From: Ascidia mentula
Taxonomy: Eukaryota; Chordata; Ascidiacea; Phlebobranchia; Ascidiidae
Direction of reading: 5' to 3'
Assembly: GCA_947561715.1 (NCBI GenBank)
Contig: OX387204.1
Span: 3,043,001-3,107,000 of the forward strand
DNA: 64,000 nt
The notes below the pieces were generated by a model. It saw only the letters and a list, made by a program, of their open reading frames with translations, did not search any database and was not told the origin of the DNA. Both the position numbers and the translations under genes were made by a program. Each line of letters starts with the position of its first letter. Positions within the stretch are counted from its first letter, which is position 1. Positions 1 through 11,373 of this stretch are shown here, piece by piece.

Positions 1-991
1 GGCCCAGAAAACACTAAAATAGATCGAATCACTTCTTCGTGAACCATTGCGGAAATGTTTTTACAACAACCTTGACTCTAAGAGCAAAGTGGTCGGCAAC
101 GAAGCAGAACATGTCATTTGGGCTGGATTTACAGACCCGCAAAAACCCCAATTCAGTATTAGTTTAACACACGCCCAACCGTGCTGAACGAAGGTGGAAA
201 TTTCGAAGGAGTTTCCCCGTGCAAACAAAGACATGTTTTTAACGCAAAAACTTCGAACAAAGCATTCCCTTTTCATGCTATTCCAACCTTTGTGTGGGCT
301 TTGGACTTAGTATAAGCCTGCGGTGGACTGCTCTACAAAATGATTGATACATTTTATACTGGAGACATGGTGACGTGGGTAATTTCCTATGCGCAAACCT
401 TGCACGTCAGTTTGCTCCTGCGTGATGCTGTTGTGAGGTATATTGACAAATTTAAACTAAAAATACCTCACACAACTGTAGCGCAAACCGAAACTTGAAT
501 CTCAGCACTTAGTTTAGAGACCTGAATACTATTTGACTGCATTAGATTGTTTAATATTTGGCACAAATGCAAAATTAGCTTAAACGTATTTACCGCGAAT
601 GAAGATAAAATAAAGATTTGACTGTATTGTTAGATGATGTTATAGGCACCATGGTCAGCGCGCAGGAAAACAACAAATAATTTTACTCACGGATGTAACA
701 GAAAATAGCACAACGTTCGACGCCATAATGTGTATGTTCGTTGATTTTCATGATAATGAACAAATGTCTGGAATTGATTTACCGCAACATCGGTTAGAGA
801 TCTACTTCTGTGCGCAAAACCCAACCAGAACTGCACGCTACTAAAGTTGGGGAAACACCTATGACGAAAGAACAATTGCACCACTTTTAGATACGCCAAG
901 CGCCACTGAAATACTATGAGTAAGAAACTTATCAGCTTTGGAGGTGAACCATCTCATCTTAGGCGCAATTGGTAACGACATCTCACAGCAA
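1..991. other. Intergenic, no gene seen
   Basis: Short open frames occur on both strands but none has a recognisable domain, splice context or biased composition. A GGGGAAACACC-like element lies near 850-860, upstream of the first ParB-like gene; it is only a partial kappaB-type match. Nothing else can be supported here. Confidence 0.5.
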
Positions 992-1626
992 ATGGAGTCG
1001 AAACCGTCGCAGGTTCGGTTTACGAGTGAGAGAATTAAACACCTTCTTAATGACGGCAGAAGCGTAAATCAAGTTATCGAGGACATTCAAATCAGAACAG
1101 TGACAATTCATGAGTGCCCACACATTCGCGTTTTTCGACCTAAAGGGAGCAGTAAGCTGTACAGCACCGACAACCAGTGGCTGTACATTTATCGAGTGCT
1201 GGAGAAACGAGGCTTGTTGGAATCGATGAAAGTGGAACAGACACACCAACCTCACAGCTTCAAATTTACAGAAAGTTGCGGTTTAAGTGTGGAAGTTGTT
1301 CAAGACAAAACCCACCCGCACGATTTCGAATTGTCGCCTCGACCCTCTGCCAACCAATTGTCCCGTATCAGGTCAACGCCTTCGAAGCCGGCGGTGGACA
1401 GGTGAGGTGGCCAAATTGCTACTGCAGTACTTCTGTTGCTTACCCCACTCACAACACAAAGGAGAGGCTGTTTGTTGTTTAAACTTGAACTGTCACCTTT
1501 TACAGTGTCAAACCTCATTCGTGCATTGTTGAAGTCTCAGAAGAAGACAACTTGAGTTTGACGTCATCGGACAATGGATATAGCACCGAGGCGACTTCAA
1601 GCGGATATTGGTGCTATTTCCTATAA
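992..1626 (+). CDS. ParB-like family protein 1, two exons, variant core motif
   Basis: First of five paralogous genes in the window. Proposed exons are 992-1401 and 1506-1626, joined in phase 2, giving 176 residues. The start is the Met of MESKPSQVRF, which aligns with the MRLKPSEIRF starts of the paralogues. Residues 1-115 hold the family domain: an IRFT-type opening, then a D/N-rich helix, then the core S-x-N-x-x-L-Y-x-x-R-V-L-E. The core here reads YSTDNQWLYIYRVLE, so the two Arg of the family NRRL motif are replaced by Gln-Trp. The donor is GACAG|GTGAGG and the acceptor CTTTTACAG. Exon 2 encodes about 40 acidic, Ser-rich residues (SEEDNLSLTSSDNGYS). Unspliced RNA would stop at the donor TGA and give a domain-only protein. 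The fold is inferred only from the resemblance of NRRL to the ParB/sulfiredoxin G-x-R-R/H-R signature. The motif change suggests this copy has lost or altered activity. Confidence 0.6.
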
Positions 1627-2239
1627 ATACTGAAACCGACTGATCTTTGTAGGTTGGATTGAGAACTTCAAAGGTTTTGCCAAATAGCTTATCCAATATT
1701 TTAATTCAGGAGTCGAAACTACCAAATAAGGATGGGATCAAGCAAACAATTATCGACAACATTTTTTGTGGTATAGACAGATCGCCTTGCATAGTTTCAG
1801 CGCTTTTCAACAACAGTTTTTATATCGTGTTGTGTTATAGTACTTGGGAAATGTATGACGAAAGTTCGTCGTTTTGTGTGTGCTCTGCAACCGTATTCAA
1901 AAAAACATGTAGAAAATGCGAGGATTGAAAAACACAACCTTGGCGAAAAACATTCTATTATGGAGAAAAAGAACCATGGGTACAATAAAAAAGACACGTT
2001 CATTGCAGCGCTCTCAAAACCCTGATGACCTTACATATAACAACAGCGTAGGTCTTTATTGTTCGTTTGAACTTACAAGCAAAGCGTCCTAACACAACTA
2101 ACAAAAATCATTGTTGAGTCACAATGTAGCGTTTGTGTTCAGGGGGATTCCCCGCAACGCTGAAATATATTTCGCTCTATTATTCGGTTTCATATGTGCT
2201 ACACGCATCATCTTGGCAGATACGGGGCTAGCGAGCAAC
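1627..2239. other. Intergenic with promoter-like block before ParB-like gene 2
   Basis: No coding exon is seen. Positions 2142-2176 hold a block that is nearly repeated upstream of gene 3 (3529-3563). It consists of GGGGGATTCCCC followed by an AAATATATTTCGC stretch that could serve as a TATA-type element. Confidence 0.45.
2142..2176 (+). promoter_or_regulatory. kappaB-like palindrome plus TATA-like stretch
   Basis: GGGGGATTCCCC at 2142-2153 fits the Rel/NF-kappaB consensus GGGRNWYYCC. About 10 bp further on comes AAATATATTT. A start of transcription some 30 bp downstream would leave a short leader before the ATG at 2240. The same arrangement stands before gene 3, so the block was duplicated with the genes or kept by selection. 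Binding is not shown. Confidence 0.4.
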
Positions 2240-2590
2240 ATGTGGTTAAGACCCTCTCAAATTCGTTTTACCCAAGACGATATACACTACAACATGTGGG
2301 GAAGCATTGACGTAAACGAGATCATCGATGACATTGCAGCAGGTCGAAAATCCGTGAACAGTTTCGAAAAAATCAAGGTGGTCGAACGCGATGGGAAATA
2401 TTACAGCTTGGACAATCGACGACTCTACGTGTTTCGGGTGTTGGAGAAAATGGGAAAGCTTTGGGACGTTGAAGTTGATTATCCAAATGATTGGGACAGC
2501 GGCAAGTTTACAACACAGAACGACGGATACTCTGTCACCATGAGACACGGAACAGTTCGCGATCATACGTTCGAGAACCTGAGGCCATAA
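2240..2590 (+). CDS. ParB-like family protein 2, domain-only copy
   Basis: Single-exon frame of 116 residues from the Met of MWLRPSQIRFTQDDI to a stop just after FENLRP. Features in order: IRFTQDDI opening (residues 7-14), acidic helix with IIDDIAAGRKSVNSF, KVVERDGKYYSLDNRRLYVFR core (around 57-75), and a C-terminal FTTQNDGYSVTMR...DHTFENLRP strand-rich part. It is closest to gene 3, with long identical stretches such as GKYYSLDNRRLYVFRVLEKM. Unlike genes 1, 3, 4 and 5 there is no convincing donor or tail exon; a stop follows the position where gene 3 runs into its proline tract. The frame is open upstream of 2240, but that part overlaps the promoter-like block, so the inner Met was chosen. 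Confidence 0.6.
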   Translation: MWLRPSQIRFTQDDIHYNMWGSIDVNEIIDDIAAGRKSVNSFEKIKVVERDGKYYSLDNRRLYVFRVLEKMGKLWDVEVDYPNDWDSGKFTTQNDGYSVTMRHGTVRDHTFENLRP

Positions 2591-3110
2591 TATGTGACCT
2601 TGTAACATTTGATTTTTAGCAACTGCAAATCACAAAGCTGTGTTGATTTTAACTTTTGGATTGCTACTGTTATTACAGCTATAGCTTCGTTGTGAAATGA
2701 TTCACATTTGGAATGAGCAAAGTTAGTACAGAAACAAATCAACAAGGAATATATGCGTGAAGTAATATAGGTACAAACGTGCTCGTGCTATTTCCCTGAG
2801 ATTGGGCTTCGTTGTTTACTCCCCGCTGCAGATCAATAAACAAACTGTATTCCCTAGCAAAAACTGCCGAAGTCCTCAATTGTTTTAATGTTTGGCGCTA
2901 ACTTACAAGACCAGGAAAATGGGGGTTTCGTATTTACTGTGTATAGTATGGGAAACCTTAGAATGCAGTGACTTTGGCCACAGATAAAATTGCCTTTCCA
3001 CTGGACAAACCGCTGAATAATAAATTTCACATAATGTGCGTTCAGCAGCTTCGATCAATTAGTGATAACAGTGCCTTACACTAGCATGAATTTAAAACAA
3101 ACACCTATAT

Positions 3111-3330
3111 AAATTCAATTTTCGCAAGACGGCATTACAAACAAAAACTTTCGAATTTATGTATTTCGCGTTTCGAAGAAAGTTGGGGTCCAAGTGTCAG
3201 GTTGGGTAAAAAATATACGTAAATTTTACACCTTTTGCAGAGTCCAATCACATTCGTTCATGGTTGATGTACCTGAAGAATGTAACTTGACGTCATCAAA
3301 CAATGAATATGACATGAAATTGTAAAAAAT
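3111..3330 (+). pseudogene. Relic of a sixth ParB-like gene, both exons decayed
   Basis: Two pieces match the family. Around 3111-3204 the frame gives IQFSQDGITN followed directly by FRIYVFRVSKKVGVQVS. This is the opening and the NRRLYVFR core with the middle of the domain missing, and it ends at a CAG|GTTGGG donor-like site. After a TTTTGCAG acceptor near 3240, HSFMVDVPEECNLTSSNNEYDMKL is encoded up to a stop near 3325. It aligns with the second exon of gene 1 (HSCIVEVSEEDNLSLTSSDNGYS). The copy therefore had the same two-exon layout and is closest to gene 1. With the core deleted it cannot encode a working domain. Confidence 0.55.
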
Positions 3331-3528
3331 TAATAAAAAGAGCCATCATAGGCCCACTGTCCTTATACACTTGTCCATTACCCATGTCCAAATGAGCATA
3401 AAGACAACACCACAACAGAATTCACAAAGAACCAAAACGAAGAGGCTTTTTTTCTACGTCACTTACCACGCGTCCTCAACAAACAACAGTCATATGTATT
3501 ACGTCACAATGTGAGCCTTGAGTTTTCT

Positions 3529-3563
3529 GGGGAATTCCCCGTGATGCTGAAATATATTTCGCC
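3529..3563 (+). promoter_or_regulatory. kappaB-like palindrome plus TATA-like stretch
   Basis: GGGGAATTCCCC at 3529-3540 is a perfect palindrome fitting the Rel/NF-kappaB consensus. GCTGAAATATATTTCGC follows and matches the block before gene 2. It lies 80-90 bp before the chosen ATG at 3619, which favours that inner start over the upstream in-frame ATG at 3544. Confidence 0.42.
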
Positions 3564-3618
3564 CACTCGGCTACACCTCAACACCCAGCAGTCCAGCAGG
3601 TACAGGGTACCAGTCAAT

Positions 3619-4997
3619 ATGCGGTTGAAACCATCTGAGATACGTTTTACGCAGAGCAGTATTTACTACGAAATGTGGGGTCATAAAGATGTAAATATGG
3701 CTGTTGATGACATTGCAGCAGGTCGAAAAACCGTGAACAGTTTCAATCAAATCAAGGTCGTTCAACGCGATGGGAAATATTACAGCCTGGACAACCGACG
3801 ACTTTACGTATTTCGGGTGTTGGAGAAAATGAGAAAACTGTTCGCAATTGAAGTAGATTACCCTAATGCTTGGGAAAGCAGCAAGTTTACTACCCAAAAT
3901 GACGGGTACTCGATCACCATGAGAGGTGGGTACGTTCGCGATCACACGTTCGAGAATTTGAGGCCTCCAACACCACCACCACCGTCACCATCACCACCAC
4001 CCAAGTATGACTATGTGGGATTAGATAGCACAACTTTATGATTGCTTTTAACTGTTTGTTGTTAGCTTCAGTATGGAATAGTTTTTTGAATAATATATTA
4101 TTCAACTATAGTTGAATATTCAGTGCAACAAATCAACCGTGGTGAAAAGGTGCTTAAAATGTATTTTGAAAGAATAAAAATATTTTTGTGAAAGTGAGTT
4201 TAATTGCTATTACGCACAAATGAGCGTGTTTTACAGGGTATAATGACAATTGGTTGAAAATCATTGACGAAATACTTACATAAGTCTCTGTATTAAACAT
4301 TTGCAACTACAACGTGACGTCATTGACTACGCAATCACAATTGGAACGTGTGGTTTGCTAATAGCTAACATTGTGCATTGACAGAGAGGAGCAGTCAGAA
4401 TCAGAAGGAGACTCTGACCTTGACGAGGATATCAAGGTGACCGCACAGAATGTCTTGGATAAGATCTTGCACGATATTTCGGAGGAGAAAATAAATATTC
4501 CCAACCCAAACACTGCATCAAGTGATAACAACACCCCAGGTGAAGAGAAAGATACTTCTCGTGGAAGCTCCGTAAAAGATGATGAAGAGATTAATGAAGG
4601 TTTGCTGGAAAATAGAATTACAGATGAAAATTGGAATGCATTTGATGACGAGGAAGATGGGGACGGAATGAGTTTTGAACAAGATGGAAAAAGCATTCTT
4701 CTGGTTACGGATGAAAAGCAGAAAAAAGAAGACTGTAGTGCGAGAAGTTTGGTAACTTTGCAAAATATAGAAGAAACAGAGACATCAGAACACAAGGAAT
4801 TTGACAGCCCAGAGGCTACTTGCCACATCTCACAAACCAACCGTGTGAAGAATGAAAGTCTTGACGGCACAAAGAAAAACGTAGAAGAAGCGATCCAAGA
4901 TATTCCACAACATTCCTTCAACAAAGAAGAAACTGGTGACATTGAATTCTCGTTTTCACCTCCTGCAAAAAGACGAAGGATTGATAAAACATTGTAG
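3619..4997 (+). CDS. ParB-like family protein 3 with Pro-rich hinge and acidic tail, two exons
   Basis: Proposed exons 3619-4004 and 4385-4997 join in phase 2 (CCCAA|GTATGA ... TTGACAG|A), giving 332 residues. Residues 1-115 are the family domain with IRFTQSSI and YYSLDNRRLYVFRVLE. A Pro-rich hinge of PPPPSPSPPPK type follows. Exon 2 adds about 205 residues that are strongly acidic (EEQSESEGDSDLDED, DDEEDGDG) and end in a basic SPPAKRRRIDK motif resembling a nuclear localisation signal, so nuclear action is inferred. If the intron is kept, translation stops at 4041 after a short tail. An in-frame ATG at 3544 would add 25 residues but lies beside the promoter-like block. Exon 2 is not recognised as any known family. 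It could be a separate gene, but it has no good start of its own and its phase fits exactly. Confidence 0.55.
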
Positions 4998-6274
4998 TTC
5001 ACACTTTCATAGTTTTGTAATTTTTGCACTTAGAAAGATACTTTCAACAACATTATATGCATTTTGATTTTATCCATTGTTGACAGTATTATAGCAACAC
5101 CGCAATTATTAAATGTTTTGCTCTGAAGTTTGCGTTTCAAAGTAATATCAAGCATGCAACAGCTTCAGTTTATCAACAGCTTCAGAGCATACTGCAGGGT
5201 AAGCTATAAAAAAGAGACTGAGCCGAAAGGACGCGAAATGAAACAACTTACACTTTTTAATAGCTTCGTAATATGTACAATGCTATAACTTTGGAAAAAG
5301 AGGACAGGAACTAAAATGCGCGTACTCGGTCGGTTGCACTTCGTTTGTTATGGATTGGAAACTCGTGTGGGTGAAGAACGCGCAGTTGTAAGGTTCCCTG
5401 TATGCTGTACAGTTTCAGGGGCAAACAACCGTGAAAAGAGCTGGAATTTCTCATTCTGTGTGTTGTCTGATTGGGGGTTGTCAATACTCGCCAGCTCGGT
5501 GTTGTGATTACCCACTGTTAACAGAGCAATGATTTTTTGGCTTGGAAAGTGGTAAAAAATATACCAAAACACACAAAACAGATTTTTGCAACCAATACTG
5601 CAAAAGTCCACATTCGATGCCGTTGTATAACTACTTGGTTGACCGGAATTCCAGTGATAAGCCACGATAAAGCTTGTAATGATATTGTTTTCCGTAAAAT
5701 GTAACAATACAAACTTGCTTTAAGTGTGCACGTTATTTATCAAACAGTGCCACACATTTCGTATGAAAGTTAATCCACACCAAAAATTACAAAAACGTAG
5801 ACATTATATCCATTTGTAATGATCGTGTTCAATCAACACTCTTATGTTGTCAAAATGAAAATACACCACAAAAACTTCACCATCTTGTGATACAATGCAC
5901 GCGTTAAGTCACAAATTATGACGAAACAAAGACATAATAATCACGGCTGGATATGTTGGATGGATCAAGGCAGAGGTTGGACAAAAAATTATTGCGCTGT
6001 AAGTTAAAAAACAAACTGTTTAGCATAGAAACAGAGGTGTAGTTTTCAGATAAAGCGTTACCTGGTAATATAACTCTTTGAAATGGTTTGAAAATTGAGG
6101 TAAAAGTGAAATGGTGCATATGTTAGAAAGTTATGTATAGCTTTGAAATGCAGGGGAACACCTTACAGTTTAGTTGGTTGTGCCAATCTAAAACTGCCTT
6201 TGTGCCGATACCTTATCACTTTTACATCAATTCATAGTTCTGCATGAAGCATAAAACAACACGCATGAACCAGC
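4998..6274. other. Intergenic, no gene seen
   Basis: AT-rich sequence between family members 3 and 4. The short frames near 5316-5707 on both strands lack domain signs or splice partners. GGGGAACACC at about 6153 is a partial kappaB-like match upstream of gene 4. Confidence 0.5.
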
Positions 6275-7846
6275 ATGCGGTTGGAACTGAAGCCTTCGCA
6301 AATTCGATTCACCCAGGACGATATTTCAAACAGATTTTCCGATGGCCGCCATCTTTATGACATGATAGTGGATTATACTCTGGGCAGAGATTTTTTGTGG
6401 GAGGATTTCGATGACATGGATGTGGCAAAACGAGACGACAAGTTCTATAGCTTTAGCAACAGACGACTTTACGTGTTTCGAGTTTTGGAGAAGATTGGTG
6501 TTGTGGACTTCGTGCAGGTTAATCTGCAACGCGAATGGCTGAATCACCAGTTCACCACCAAAAATGATGGCTTTTCGATCGTCTTAAGGCGCGGTGTCAC
6601 TGTTGATCACACCTTCGAAAGCCTTCGGCCAACGAGAAAGTAAGTTTGCGTATACGTCACCAAAGGTTGCTGATTTTGCAAAAATGTAATTGCTACAGCG
6701 AGATAGTCTCTTAATTTGTAAATACTTTAGAAACTGTAAACCCTTCTGTAGGCTAATGTGGACAAAATACACAAGTTTGTAAAAGAAAAAAAAATGTTTC
6801 ACCGCATTTGCAGGCAATCAAGGCATACCCATGATACGCCCTTATAGGCTGAAACAGTATGCACTACGTTTTTTACAAAATGCTTTTAATGTGGACGTAT
6901 TCTGTTCGAGAAGTTTTATTACATATGCCCTTTTGTTTCTTCTTCACAAACGAACGGACAACACAAAAGAAAGGATCAATTTCAGCCTGTGAAATTCAAT
7001 GCGTTGCCGGGCAATTATGGCGTAAAAAACTCAACAACTTGCAAAGCAAAATCGGGAGTGAAAGACAGTGAAGGGGAAAGGATGGCAGCCACTTTCAACT
7101 CTGTGCGGCCTTTACCAATGAAAACACAAGGTGGTAGACATCCCGATGATAATGTGAATGATAAGAATATTGGTGGGGAAAGTTATCCGGCCATTAAAAA
7201 ACTTGAAGCGTTGACAAGGCCAACGTTTGATTTAGGAGCTGGAAAGCAAACACCTACAAAGGAAATAAATTATGGGACGTTTTCGCAAGACTTCAAATCA
7301 AGAAATAGCTACGATGTGGTCGAATTGAAACGGAAAGAACATGAGGTTGCGGTTTTACCAAATGCTCCCGCTGAACAGATTGACCTGATACTGACCAACA
7401 AAAGGAGTCGCAACAATTCAGAATGTCCCTCAGCAACCCAAACCTCTACAGAGTGTGTGCCGTCGCAACAGCAAGACGTGTACCCTGAAATGTTGAATAC
7501 TACAAAACACCACGATATTATGCTAAATACGAAAGCAAAATCTTACCAAGTACCAAAAATCACGCAATTTTCGCTTCCCTGCGGAATGTGCCAACATCCG
7601 GAACTTGACAATTTCAGTTGGTCGTTCTACAAAACTATGGGCAATAAGCCAAGACTTGCCAGCAATAGTTTAGGGGTCGTGGGAAGCAGGCTTTGTGTGG
7701 AGAAGGGAAAGGGTGCTATTCGGTGTGATATAAAACGCAAAAGCATGCCGGAGTTGGCCGATGGGGCGATTTGGAGACCAAAGAAAGCAGTAAGAGTTGT
7801 GAAAATCAAAGTAGTGCCGGCAAAGGAACGAAGAGTAAGCATTTAA
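6275..7846 (+). CDS. ParB-like family protein 4 with long orphan tail, two exons
   Basis: Proposed exons 6275-6639 and 6970-7846 join in phase 2 (GAGAAA|GTAAGT ... CACAAAAG|A), giving 413 residues. Residues 1-120 carry the domain: LKPSQIRFTQDDIS, then YSFSNRRLYVFRVLEKIG, then FTTKNDGFSIVLR and DHTFESLRP. Exon 2 encodes about 292 residues that I do not recognise. They are hydrophilic, with a CGMCQHPELDNFSW segment and a basic C-terminal end (KKAVRVVKIKVVPAKERR). A poly(A) signal AATAAA stands near 7955, about 110 bp after the stop. Without splicing, the TAA inside the GTAAGT donor ends the protein right after the domain. The acceptor lacks a strong adjacent pyrimidine tract, though one lies 20-30 bp upstream, so the join is likely rather than certain. 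Confidence 0.52.
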
Positions 7847-8247
7847 ACATGATCGGAAACATTGAATTGTCAATTAAATTCGATATAGTGTGCTAATTTC
7901 ATTCTCTCTTAATCGTGTTGTTTGTTTCGATTCTTGTTTGTGGATTGTTTTTAAAATAAAAAGTCCCAGTAGGACCTATCCAAAAGAAAGATATGTAAAT
8001 GCAAAGACACTGATTTCCTCATTATCAACAGCGTTTGGGAAAGTTAACAAGATTTAAGTTACCAATTTCTTATCCCCAAACCGATTAGTATATTCGACCA
8101 AAACAGGGCTACTGTTGTGTGTGAAGGCTATTTGGGTCCTAATTCTATTTGAATAAGGTATCAACATAGTTGTCCAAATTCGATGAAAATAAGAAAATTA
8201 AAATTATGAAACCTTGCTGATTTATATTGCCTTATTCCCGTATCCTT
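7847..8247. other. 3' flank of ParB-like gene 4
   Basis: Holds the AATAAA near 7955 and otherwise AT-rich sequence in which I see no exon. Confidence 0.5.
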
Positions 8248-8500
8248 GCATTCTGGCCAAGGCCGTGATTTCAAAGGCATTCTTTTTGCAGAAGTTTGTC
8301 GCTTGTTGGACATCAACAAAACACGACCGACCCCTTATCATGCGCAATTATCAGGCCTTGTAGAAAAATTCAATCGAACTTTATTGTAAATGCTTTCGTC
8401 TTATGTAAACCATAACCAAATGATTGGGATATTCAGCTTCCTTTCGTAACGATGGCATACAGATCATCAGTCCACGAGTCAACCAAATACACCCTGTAGC
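8248..8500 (+). mobile_element. Fossil fragment of a Ty3/Gypsy-type LTR retrotransposon (integrase region)
   Basis: Conceptual translation resembles part of the integrase catalytic core of Ty3/Gypsy-like elements, around the region with a conserved PYHxQ-type motif followed by the GLVExFNRTL-type segment. Only this short piece is present. No LTRs, primer site or other domains are seen nearby. It is broken, with several interruptions, and appears old. It lies just outside the left edge of the satellite array. Confidence 0.6.
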
Positions 8501-9141
8501 GTTTCTGCTCTAGATTTAACTAAACTGCCTGAAACACAGGCACACGTCAGACTCCAGATCGTGTAAATCCAATGAATAGAAAACAAACAGTTACCAACAC
8601 AGTCGCATGGTGGCACTCATGGGCTAAACGTTTGTGTGTCCGTAGGGGCGCAGTGGAAAAAAGTTGCGCAAGCAGTGTTTGAGAGCAGTTATCGGCTACA
8701 CTAGCTGTGTTAAACGTTAGGGTAGTCAAGCTATAGCTTACATTGTGTCTCAACAGGTAACTTTGTTAAACGTTAGGGTTGTCACGCTGTAGCTTACATT
8801 GTGTCTCAACGGGTAACTTTGTCAAATGTTATGGTAGTCTTGTTATAGCTTACATTGTGCCCCAATAGGAAACTTTGTCAAACGTTAGGGTAGTCAAGCT
8901 ATAGTTTTCACTGTATTCCAATAGGTAACTTTGTCAAACGTTAGGGCAGTCAACCTATAGTTTGCACTGTATTCCAACAGGAAACTTTGTCAAACGTTAG
9001 GGTAGTCCTGTTATGGCTTACATTGTGTCCCAACAGGTTACTTTGTCAAACGTTAGGGTAGTCGCGCAATAGCTTACATTGTGTCCCAACAGGTAACTTT
9101 GTCAAACGTTAGGGTAGTCCTGTTATAGCTTACATTGTGTC

Positions 9142-9460
9142 CCCCTATATAGTCACATTTTTGTCTCCCTGCAAGGATAATATTTTCAATAAATTGTTAC
9201 TACTCAAGTTAACAACACTAACGCCATTCGCAGAAATATTTCTTATCACCACACGACTGCACAGTTACAACTTCAAAAAAACCGAAATCCGTCGGGCCGA
9301 GTATACTCCGCCTCAACTCGGTCAGGCAACCCCTTCTAGACCGCCCGACCGATCGCCAGTTCAGGCGCAGTCAAGCGCCTCGTTTTATTACGTCACTTCC
9401 GTTTTTCGGCCTTCGGGCCGAGTACTGCGCCTGAAAAGTGGCCATGGAAACGTAGTAATT
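9142..9460 (+). repeat. Structured cassette, copy 1, inside the satellite
   Basis: About 319 bp that interrupt the satellite between a GTCCTGTTATAGCTTACATTGTGTC end and a TGTCTCAACAGG restart. It contains the perfect palindrome GAGTATACTC, the inverted repeat AGGCGC-AGTCAA-GCGCCT (9363-9380), and CGGCC-TTCG-GGCCG (9407-9420), which as RNA would be a UUCG-tetraloop hairpin. A near-direct repeat CGGGCCGAGTA occurs twice. It is more GC-rich than the satellite. No tRNA or transposon ends are recognised. Confidence 0.75.
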
Positions 9461-10080
9461 GTGTCTCAACAGGTTACTTTGTCAAACGTTAGGGTAGTCA
9501 ACCTATAGTTTGCACTGTATTCCAACAGGAAACTTTGTCAAACGTTAGGGTAGTCGCGCTATAGCTTACATTGTGTCTCAACAGGTAACTTTGTTAAACG
9601 TTAGGGTTGTCCTGTTATAGCTTACATTGTGTCCCAACAGGTAACTTTGTCAAACGTTAGGGTAGTTGCGCAATAGCTTACATTGTGTCTCAACAGGTAA
9701 CTTTGTCAAATGTTAGGGTAGTCAAGCTATAGTTTTCACTGTATTCCAATAGGTAACTTTGTCAAACGTTAGGGTAGTCAACCTATAGTTTGCACTGTAT
9801 TCCAACAGGAAACTTTGTCAAACGTTAGGGTAGTCGCGCAATAGCTTACATTGTGTCCCAACAGGAAACTTTGTCAAACGTTAGGGTAGTCAAGCTATAG
9901 TTTTCACTGTATTCCAACAGGAAACTTTGTCAAACGTTAGGGTAGTCCTGTTATAGCTTACACTGTGTCCCAACAGGTAACTTTGTCAAACGTTAGGGTA
10001 GTCGCGCAATAGCTTACATTGTGTCCCAACAGGTAACTTTGTCAAACGTTAGGGTAGTCCTGTTATAGCTTACATTGTGT

Positions 10081-10362
10081 CCCCCTATATAGTCACATTT
10101 TTGTCTCCCTGCAAGGATAATATTTTCAACAAATTGTTAATTTCTTGTCACCACACGACTGCACAGTTACAACTTCAAAAAAACCGAAATCCGTCGGGCC
10201 GAGTATACTCCGCCTCAACTCGGTCAGGCAACCCCTTCTAGACCGCCCGACCGATCGCCAGTTCAGGCGCAGTCAAGCGCCTCGTTTTATTACGTCACTT
10301 CCGTTTTTCGGCCTTCGGGCCGAGTACTGCGCCTGAAAAGTGGCCATGGAAACGTAGTAATT
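10081..10362 (+). repeat. Structured cassette, copy 2, with about 37-bp internal deletion
   Basis: Same cassette and same satellite junctions as copy 1, but about 37 bp between the AATTGTTA and ATTTCTT segments are missing. The hairpin-forming 3' half is kept. Confidence 0.75.
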
Positions 10363-11373
10363 GTGTCTCAACAGGTAACTTTGTCAAACGTTAGGGTAGT
10401 CCTGTTATAGCTTACATTGTGTGCCAACAGGAAACTTTGTCAAACGTTAGGGTAGTCGCGCTATAGTTTTCACTGGATTCCAACAGGAAACTTTGTCAAA
10501 CGTTAGGGTGGTCCTGATATAGCTTACATTGTGTCCCAACAGGTTACTTTGTCAAACGTTAGGGTATTCAAGCTATAGTTTTCACTGTATTCCAACAGGA
10601 AACTTTGTCAAACGTTAGGGTGGTCCTGATATAGCTTACATTGTGTCCCAACAGGTAACTTTGTCAAACGTTAGGGTAGTTGCGCTACATAGCTTACATT
10701 GTGTCCCAACAGGCAACTTTGTCCAACGTTAGGGTAGTCGCGCTATACCTTACATGTCCCAACGGGTAACTTTGTCAAACTTTATGGTAGCCCTGTTATA
10801 GCTTACATTGTGTCCCAACAGGTAACTTTGTCAAACGTTAGGGTTATCACGCTATAGCTTGCATTGTGTCCCAACAGGAAACTTTGTCAAACGTTAGGGT
10901 AGTCGCGCAATAGCTTACATTGTGTCCCAACAGGTAACTTTGTCAAACGTTAGGGTTGTCACGCTATAGCTTACATTGTGTCTCAACAGGTAACTTTGTC
11001 AAACGTTAGGGTTGTCACGCTATAGCTTACATTGTGTCTCAACAAGTAACTTTGTCAAACGTTAGGGTAGTCGCGCTATAGCTTACATTGTGTCCCAACA
11101 GGAAACTTTGTCAAACGTTAGGGTAGTCGCGCTATAGCTTACATTGTGTCCCAACAGGTAACTTTGTCAAACGTTAGGGTAGTCGCGCAATAGCTTACAT
11201 TGTGTCTCAACAGGAAACTTTGTCAAACGTTAAGGTAGTCGCGCTATAGATTACATTGTGTCTCAACAGGTAACTTTGTTAAACGTTAGGGTAGTCGCGC
11301 TATAGATTACATTGTGTCCCAACATTTAACTTTGTCAAACGTTAGGGTAGTCCTGTTATAGCTTACATTGTGT

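Noticed and set aside
4371-4997. Acidic frame as an independent gene
   Set aside because: It lacks a proper ATG at its start, begins exactly at a splice acceptor, and joins ParB-like gene 3 in phase. It was treated as that gene's second exon.
6989-7846. Open frame as an independent gene
   Set aside because: Its apparent start is GTG, and the frame is open further upstream to an acceptor whose phase fits ParB-like gene 4.
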